From: Gordonia sp. SL306
GTDB lineage: Bacteria; Actinomycetota; Actinomycetes; Mycobacteriales; Mycobacteriaceae
Length of the DNA: 64,000 bases
Direction of reading: 5' to 3'
NCBI RefSeq assembly: GCF_026625785.1
Contig: NZ_CP113063.1
Coordinates: 372,001 to 436,000 of the forward strand
Numbering within the stretch: the stretch's first letter is position 1; the number at the start of each line of letters is the position of its first letter. Positions 56,948 to 64,000 of this stretch are shown here, one piece after another. A model generated the notes under the pieces. It was not told the DNA's origin. It ran no database searches and worked only from the letters and a program-made list of their open reading frames with translations. The position numbers and the translations under genes were made by a program.

Positions 56948-57258
56948 TGTTCCTCCCCCAGGATCTGCGGTACCGCGAACCGGTCCTGCTCGACGGCGGG
57001 CGCGCCGGACAGTGCCTGCTCAGTGGTCAGGCAGGGCTCCTCGACGTCTGGACGGAGCACATTCGCGAGGGCGGCGGGGTGCGCGGTGCCCGGCACGTCG
57101 TCGGCCGCCACCTCCGACACCTTGGCGACATGCGCCAGGATCGAATCGAGCTGCGTCGCGTACTGGTCGAGTTCGTCGTCGGTCAGCGCGAGCCGGGACA
57201 GCCGAGCCAGATGCGCGACCTCCTCCCGAGAGATCGCCGACCCTGATCCGCTGGACAT
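56944..57258 (-). CDS. gatC: Aspartyl/glutamyl-tRNA amidotransferase subunit C
   Basis: The 104-residue GatC holds GatA and GatB together. It has the family N-terminus [33 protein letters not shown] and ends with [12 protein letters not shown]. It is the first gene of the gatCA operon. Confidence 0.95.
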   Translation of the reverse strand: MSSGSGSAISREEVAHLARLSRLALTDDELDQYATQLDSILAHVAKVSEVAADDVPGTAHPAALANVLRPDVEEPCLTTEQALSGAPAVEQDRFAVPQILGEEQ

Positions 57259-57336
57259 GCCAGGTCCTTTCGCCGTGTCGTGCGTGGTCTGCCCATCAGC
57301 CTATGGGAGTGCACCGGGGCGGCGTCGTCGCGGTGG

Positions 57337-57930
57337 TCAGTCCAGCCATCGATGGAGCCGGGCGGTCAGCCATGGCAGCACTACGTAGACCATCAACGGT
57401 GTGTTGACGAGCGTGGCGATCAGCGTCGTGACCGCCACCGGTAGTGCGTGCAGGTGACTGATCAGCAACAGGTTGACGGCCAGCGACAGTGGGAAGAAGC
57501 CCAGCCAGATGGTGATCGCCTGCTTCCAGCGCGGCGGCGGAGCACCGGCGTCGCCGTGCACGCGTACCGCGTTGGTCAGGTGCTGTTGCGGCTCGAACCA
57601 GCCCTCGATGCCCGACAGCCGGTGCGTCGCGTACTCCACGGCGACCCCCTCACCTCGTGACAGCCACGCCTTGCGCACCGGCGAGCGAACCCAGTCGTCC
57701 ATGGCCTGCTCGTCGGCGAACCGATAGACCACGTAGTACTCGTCGTCGATCCGGGAGTTGCGGAGCCAGCCGCCGCCGAGGAATCCCGGGAACGTGCGGG
57801 CCAGGGCTATCCCGGCGTCCGTCCAGGCCACGAAGTCGTGTTCGCGACCGGACTGGATCCGTCGTGCGACCGACGTGGTGACCTGGGTGGAACCGTCGCC
57901 TCCTCGGTCGGTCGGGGTATCGGCAGCCAT
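57337..57930 (-). CDS. Antibiotic-biosynthesis-monooxygenase-fold protein with C-terminal membrane segments
   Basis: The 197-residue protein has an ABM-like alpha-beta barrel at residues 15-120 (GREHDFVAWTDAGIALARTFPGFLGGGWLRNSR in part, then YYVVYRFADEQAMDDWVRSP). Two C-terminal membrane helices follow (ITIWLGFFPLSLAVNLLLI and VAVTTLIATLVNTPLMVYVVLP). Fusions of an ABM domain to a membrane tail are known in bacteria. A monooxygenase function is not established, and a haem or quinone role is equally possible. Confidence 0.75.
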   Translation of the reverse strand: MAADTPTDRGGDGSTQVTTSVARRIQSGREHDFVAWTDAGIALARTFPGFLGGGWLRNSRIDDEYYVVYRFADEQAMDDWVRSPVRKAWLSRGEGVAVEYATHRLSGIEGWFEPQQHLTNAVRVHGDAGAPPPRWKQAITIWLGFFPLSLAVNLLLISHLHALPVAVTTLIATLVNTPLMVYVVLPWLTARLHRWLD

Positions 57931-58019
57931 GGGTTCATGGTGACCGTTCCCTGCGCGGTACGCACATCGCCGGCCGCACCGGATGCCTCACCGCACGCGG
58001 CTCGATCGGTGGTGCGACA

Positions 58020-58688
58020 ATGGCGGGCGTGTCTTACCTGCTGCGGGTGTACCTCCAGGACCGGCCGGGCAGTCTCGGATTGCTCGCCGTCCAGCTGGGT
58101 TCGGTGGGGGCCGACATCCTCTCGCTCGAGGTCGTGGAACGCGGCGACGGCTATGCCGTCGACGACCTCGTGGTCGAGGTGTCCCCGGGTTCTCTGCCCG
58201 ACGCTCTGATCACGGCGGCCGAGAAGCTCAACGGCGTCCGAGTCGACTCCATCAGGCCGTATTCGGGGGTGCTCGACACACATCGGGAGCTCGAACTGGT
58301 CGACCAGGTCGCGACGGTGGGGCGCGATCGTCTGCAGGTTCTCGTCGACAACGCCCCTCGTGTGTTGCGCGTCTCCTGGGCCATGGTCGTGACCGATGCC
58401 AGCGGCGGCGTTCTGCAATTGTTCGGCAGTTCGGGTGCTCCGGAGACGCCACTGACGCATGTCGACTGGCTGCCACTGCGCGACGCCGCGCAGCTCGACG
58501 GTGAGGGCGACTGGGTACCCGATGCGTGGAAGGACATGGACACCCGGATGGCCGCGGCCCCACTCGGCAACGGGGACAAGGCGATTCTCCTCGGCCGTAT
58601 CGGTGGCCCCGATTTCCGGCCGTCGGAGGTGGCCCGTCTCGGCTACCTCGCGGGCATCATCAGTACCGTTCTGCGCGCGGAGAGCTGA
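58020..58688 (+). CDS. ACT-domain amino-acid-binding protein
   Basis: The 222-residue protein has an N-terminal ACT domain (SYLLRVYLQDRPGSLGLLAVQLGSVGADILSLEVV in part) and a second domain of unknown function. It corresponds to Rv3013, located between gatC and ligA. ACT domains bind amino acids as regulatory ligands. No catalytic or DNA-binding domain is evident. Confidence 0.83.
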   Translation: MAGVSYLLRVYLQDRPGSLGLLAVQLGSVGADILSLEVVERGDGYAVDDLVVEVSPGSLPDALITAAEKLNGVRVDSIRPYSGVLDTHRELELVDQVATVGRDRLQVLVDNAPRVLRVSWAMVVTDASGGVLQLFGSSGAPETPLTHVDWLPLRDAAQLDGEGDWVPDAWKDMDTRMAAAPLGNGDKAILLGRIGGPDFRPSEVARLGYLAGIISTVLRAES

Positions 58689-58723
58689 CGTATGACGGCG
58701 CCGGCCGTCTCAGCCCGCCCGAC

Positions 58724-60808
<2,085 letters not shown>

Positions 60809-60861
60809 CTATCGGAGGAGACCGACATCTCCGGCCTGCCGACCCGCCCTATCCTGGGTTC

Positions 60862-61251
60862 ATGCCCCACCCGATCATGTTCGACGACGCCGATCCCGTG
60901 CTCGCTCGCGTGCGGGAGATCGCGCTGGCGTTACCCGACACCACCGAAGTGGTCGCCCACGGCCGCCCGACATTCCGGTGCGGGAAGATGTTCGGCAACT
61001 ACGGCGGCGGCGTCAAGGGCAGCAAGGTACGACACGATCAGTCCATCCTGTTCATTCCCGACGAGTCGGAACGTCCGGCCCTACTTGACGACTCGCGGTT
61101 CTTTCTGCCCGCCTATCTCGGAGCGTACGGATGGCTGGGCCTGGTGCTCGACGAGTTGTCCGACTGGGTGGAGGTCGGCGAACTCCTCGACGCCAGCTAT
61201 CGACAGATCGCGCCCCGGCGATCCATCGCCAAGTTGTCGACGCCCGACTGA
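60862..61251 (+). CDS. MmcQ/YjbR-family protein
   Basis: This 129-residue protein has the MmcQ/YjbR fold (double-wing, DNA-binding-like). It starts DDADPVLARVREIALALPDTTEVVAHGRPTF, includes VLFIP-like strands (ILFIPDESER), and ends WVEVGELLDASYRQIAPRR. Members are widespread with unknown function, possibly DNA binding. It is divergent from ligA by 62 bases. Confidence 0.83.
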   Translation: MPHPIMFDDADPVLARVREIALALPDTTEVVAHGRPTFRCGKMFGNYGGGVKGSKVRHDQSILFIPDESERPALLDDSRFFLPAYLGAYGWLGLVLDELSDWVEVGELLDASYRQIAPRRSIAKLSTPD

Positions 61252-61382
61252 CCCGGCCATCAGGACCGATACCAATCCGACTGCGCCCCTTCAAGGTACG
61301 ACAAATCCGACAAGTCGGTGACTTGCCCACCGCGCGGTGACCGGGGTCTAGGCTGGGTTCGCAGTCGACCCGGGAGGTTCGG

Positions 61383-62672
61383 ATGTCCACGGCCGCAGCG
61401 TCACCGCGCGAACGGCTCACCCCAGACCAGCGCAACTCGTTCGCCGCCGCCTATCTCGGATGGGCGATGGATGCGTTCGACTATTTCCTGGTGGTGTTGA
61501 TCTACGCCGACATCGCCGAGGATTTCGACGTGCCGCTGGATCAGATGGCCCTGATCACCACGATGACCCTCATCATGCGGCCGGTCGGCGCGTTCATCTT
61601 CGGCCTGTGGGCGGACCGCAAGGGCCGCAAGATCCCGCTGATGGCGAACGTCGTGTTCTACAGCTTCGTCGGATTCCTCTGCGCGTTCGCGCCCAACTTC
61701 TGGATCCTGATGATCCTGCGCATGCTCTACGGCATCGGCATGGGCGGCGAGTGGGGCCTGGGTGCCGCACTGGCGATGGAGAAGATCCCCGTCTCACGCC
61801 GCGGCTTCTTCTCGGGCTTCCTGCAGAGCGGGTACTCGATGGGCTACCTGTGCGCCTCACTCGCGTTCCTGCTGCTCAACACGTGGCTGGGACTCAGCTG
61901 GCGCTGGATGTTCGCCCTCTCGATCATCCCGGCGCTGATCAGTCTGCTCATCCGGGCCAAGGTCGAGGAGTCCGAGGCGTGGCGGGCCACCCGGGAGCGG
62001 GTGAAGCAGACCCAGACCTCGGTCCGCGACCTCCTGGCCAATCCGGTGATCTGGCGGCGATTCATCTTCTTGGTGCTGCTGATGACGGCGTTCAACTGGA
62101 TGAGCCACGGGACCCAGGACATCTATCCGACCTTCCTGAAGGCGACCGAGCACGGCGGGGCGGAACTCGCCAAGAGCACGGCGACCTGGATCGCGGTGAT
62201 CTACAACGTCGGTGCGATCATCGGCGGCCTCATCGCCGGCGCGCTGTCCGAACGGTACGGCCGCAAGGTGCTGATCGTCGCGTGCGCACTTCTCGCACTG
62301 CCGATCGTGCCCCTGTTCGCCTACTCCACCACCGCAGGCAGTCTGGCCCTGGGGGCGTTCCTGATGCAGGTGATGGTCCAGGGCGCCTGGGGTGTGATCC
62401 CCGCCCATCTGACCGAACTGTCACCCGACGAGATCCGTGGGTTCTACCCCGGTGTGACATATCAGTTGGGCAACTGCCTGGCCGCGTTCAATCTCCCCAT
62501 CCAGGAGCGCCTCGCCGAGGGACACGGCTATCCGTTTGCGTTGTCGGTGACGATCGTGCCGGTCCTGATCGTCGTGATCGTGCTGACGACGCTCGGCAGG
62601 GAACGCAAGGGCGTGGTGTTCGGGACCACGCAGACAAGTGCGCAGTCCACCGTCGACGCCGAGTCCGGCTGA
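61383..62672 (+). CDS. MFS transporter, SHS/AAHS-like organic acid symporter
   Basis: The 429-residue transporter has 12 hydrophobic segments. It shows [22 protein letters not shown] in helix 1, the signature [15 protein letters not shown] after helix 2, and [18 protein letters not shown] in helix 4, all as in the sialate/lactate (SHS) and aromatic acid symporter groups. GGAGG-like sequence precedes the ATG. The substrate is probably a carboxylate. No catabolic genes flank it. Confidence 0.82.
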   Translation: MSTAAASPRERLTPDQRNSFAAAYLGWAMDAFDYFLVVLIYADIAEDFDVPLDQMALITTMTLIMRPVGAFIFGLWADRKGRKIPLMANVVFYSFVGFLCAFAPNFWILMILRMLYGIGMGGEWGLGAALAMEKIPVSRRGFFSGFLQSGYSMGYLCASLAFLLLNTWLGLSWRWMFALSIIPALISLLIRAKVEESEAWRATRERVKQTQTSVRDLLANPVIWRRFIFLVLLMTAFNWMSHGTQDIYPTFLKATEHGGAELAKSTATWIAVIYNVGAIIGGLIAGALSERYGRKVLIVACALLALPIVPLFAYSTTAGSLALGAFLMQVMVQGAWGVIPAHLTELSPDEIRGFYPGVTYQLGNCLAAFNLPIQERLAEGHGYPFALSVTIVPVLIVVIVLTTLGRERKGVVFGTTQTSAQSTVDAESG

Positions 62673-62712
62673 CGCTCTCCCCCGGAAGGAGTCGGACTCT
62701 CCCGACAGCGAG

Positions 62713-63735
62713 CTAGAGGGCCGTCGGGTCGGCGGCCAGCAGTTCGCCTGCTGCCGCGCAGAGACCGAGGGCGGCCTTCGCCCACGCCGGGGTGGCACCT
62801 GCCAGACCGCACGTCGGACTGACCATGACGTTGTGCGACAGCACTTTCCGATCCAGGCCGATTCTGTCGGTGAGCGCCGCGAGGCGCGTGGCGACGATCT
62901 CAGCGCGGAGTTCCCGATCGCCACGGACGGCCGGGACGACACCCGCCACCAGCACATCGCCCCGGTCGATCACCGATCCGATGCCGTCGAGGTCCGTGGT
63001 GGTGGGCGAGGTGACGTCGAGCGACCATGCGACGCCCCGGAGTCGTTCGACCAGATCCCAGCGCGGCGCCGCGCAGCTGTGGACGATCGTCGGACGGCCG
63101 ACCTGTTCGACCACCCCGTGCAGGGACTCGGCGACGTCGGCCACCGGCACCGCGGGAATGGTGTCGAAACGCGTCAGGGGCGTCACCGCACCATCGATGA
63201 CCTGGCCGATCATCGGCTCGTCGAGTTGCACGACGACCTCGGCACCGAGCCGTCGGGTCACCTCGCCGACGAGTTCGCGGAGTCCCTCCGCCGTGGAGGC
63301 CACCACGTCGTGCCACGCGCCGTGGTCGCGCAACACCTTGTGTCCGGCGCGGAGCTCCACCGACGCAGACAAAGTGAACGGGCCACATGCCTGGATCTTG
63401 AACGGTCGGCCCGTCCCGCGGAAACCCGCTCTGTCCCAGAGCTCCTCGACGGCATCGAGGTCGGCGCGCAAGAAGTCCCGGGAGCTCCGGGAGATCGCCG
63501 ACCCGCGAGCGGCGAGCCGATAGCCCCACGTTCCCGCATCCATCGGCAGATCCACCAGGACCGCCGCCATGCGACCGACCATGTCGGCGCCGGCGCCCCG
63601 GTCCGGTAGTTCGGCGAGGTGGGCGAGATCCAGTTCGCCGTTGATCACCGCAGCGGTCTCTCGCGGATCGGTCCCCGGCATCGAACCGATGCCGGTGCCG
63701 ACACCGCCGCCGAGGCCGTGATTCGGTTGGTTCAC
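62713..63735 (-). CDS. MetE-like (cobalamin-independent methionine synthase family) protein
   Basis: This 340-residue protein is about half the length of full MetE. It has the C-terminal-domain features [21 protein letters not shown] and VHSCAAP, where His and Cys are candidate zinc ligands, and ends with [12 protein letters not shown], where Cys is another. It matches Rv3015c and lies directly after mnmA, with its GTG overlapping the mnmA stop as GTGA. It lacks the N-terminal folate-binding half, so the methyl donor or actual reaction is unknown. Confidence 0.8.
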   Translation of the reverse strand: MNQPNHGLGGGVGTGIGSMPGTDPRETAAVINGELDLAHLAELPDRGAGADMVGRMAAVLVDLPMDAGTWGYRLAARGSAISRSSRDFLRADLDAVEELWDRAGFRGTGRPFKIQACGPFTLSASVELRAGHKVLRDHGAWHDVVASTAEGLRELVGEVTRRLGAEVVVQLDEPMIGQVIDGAVTPLTRFDTIPAVPVADVAESLHGVVEQVGRPTIVHSCAAPRWDLVERLRGVAWSLDVTSPTTTDLDGIGSVIDRGDVLVAGVVPAVRGDRELRAEIVATRLAALTDRIGLDRKVLSHNVMVSPTCGLAGATPAWAKAALGLCAAAGELLAADPTAL

Positions 63736-64000
63736 GCGTTACGACCGGACACGACCGGGTCCGGGCGCACGCCCGACGCCGGATCGGAATCGGTCGCCAG
63801 GATGCGCCCCGAGCCCAGCACCAGGTCGCCCTGCTCCGCGTCGGGCAGATAGAGGACCGCGGCCTGCCCCTTGGCGACGCCGGTCAGCGGTGTGCGCAGG
63901 GCGATCTCGATCACCGGTCGACCGTCGCGGACGGTCGGGGTCGCGACGACCGGGGCGAGGCCGCCGTGTGCACGGACCTGGACCATCGCCTCGAACGGCC
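63732..64000 (-). CDS. mnmA: tRNA-specific 2-thiouridylase MnmA, C-terminal part; cut by window edge
   Basis: About 89 C-terminal residues are present, with [13 protein letters not shown] at the window edge, [17 protein letters not shown] and DLVLGSGRI. These match the C-terminal beta-barrel of MnmA, which thiolates U34 of tRNAs for Glu, Gln and Lys. The catalytic N-terminal part is outside the window. The order mnmA followed by the MetE-like gene is conserved in mycobacteria. Confidence 0.85.
   Translation of the reverse strand, partial: PFEAMVQVRAHGGLAPVVATPTVRDGRPVIEIALRTPLTGVAKGQAAVLYLPDAEQGDLVLGSGRILATDSDPASGVRPDPVVSGRNA

Overview
This window comes from a high-GC actinobacterium of the order Mycobacteriales (mycolic-acid bacteria). 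Gordonia or a close relative is the best guess. The gene order follows the Mycobacterium tuberculosis chromosome closely: first the octT-gpgP-rsfS-nadD ... proA block, then the recG-rpmB-ung-thiL-gpsA-fbiD-ppk1-mutT1-hupB-leuDC-gltX-leuB-serA-ilvCNB-lppZ-gatB-pfkA-gatAC-ligA-mnmA block. Mycobacterial-lineage markers include glucosylglycerate/MGLP genes, FbiD for coenzyme F420, a HupB with a lysine-rich tail, LppZ, Cfp6 and an EspC-like type VII secretion substrate. The species assignment is inference from gene content and memory of synteny.

Layout. 1-5.7 kb: a minus-strand run from proA through a MoxR ATPase/VWA pair, then nadD, rsfS, gpgP and octT. 5.7-7.3 kb: a gene-poor stretch, a membrane-anchored HNH-family nuclease and a small VOC protein. 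7.3-21.8 kb: DNA repair and housekeeping genes (recG, a FakA/DAK-type kinase, rpmB, ung, thiL, gpsA, fbiD, ppk1, mutT1, hup). 21.9-34.3 kb: leucine genes leuCD with a divergent IclR regulator, tRNA-Glu and tRNA-Gln next to gltX, a catabolic hydrolase pair, two transport/membrane genes with a GntR regulator, leuB and serA. 34.6-38.2 kb: an accessory island with a secreted trypsin-like protease and a four-gene type VII-secretion-style cassette. 38.3-44.6 kb: ilvC-ilvN-ilvB preceded by a transcription attenuator with a branched-chain-rich leader peptide, then cfp6 and ilvD. 44.6-48.3 kb: DoxX protein, lppZ and a secreted TNT-domain (NAD+ glycohydrolase) toxin followed by a candidate immunity gene. 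48.4-64 kb: gatB, pfkA, a NarL-type two-component system, a secreted phospholipase A2/serine hydrolase pair, gatA-gatC, ligA, an MFS transporter, a MetE-like protein and the 3' end of mnmA.

How the genes work together. leuB, leuC, leuD, ilvB, ilvN, ilvC and ilvD give most of the branched-chain amino acid pathway, with control points visible at leuC/IclR and at the ilvB leader. gltX, both tRNAs and gatA/B/C give a complete indirect route to Gln-tRNA(Gln). The most interesting accessory content is the EspC-like/WXG effector cassette at 35.4-38.2 kb, the TNT toxin-immunity pair at 47.1-48.3 kb and the ilvB attenuator at 41.9-42.1 kb.
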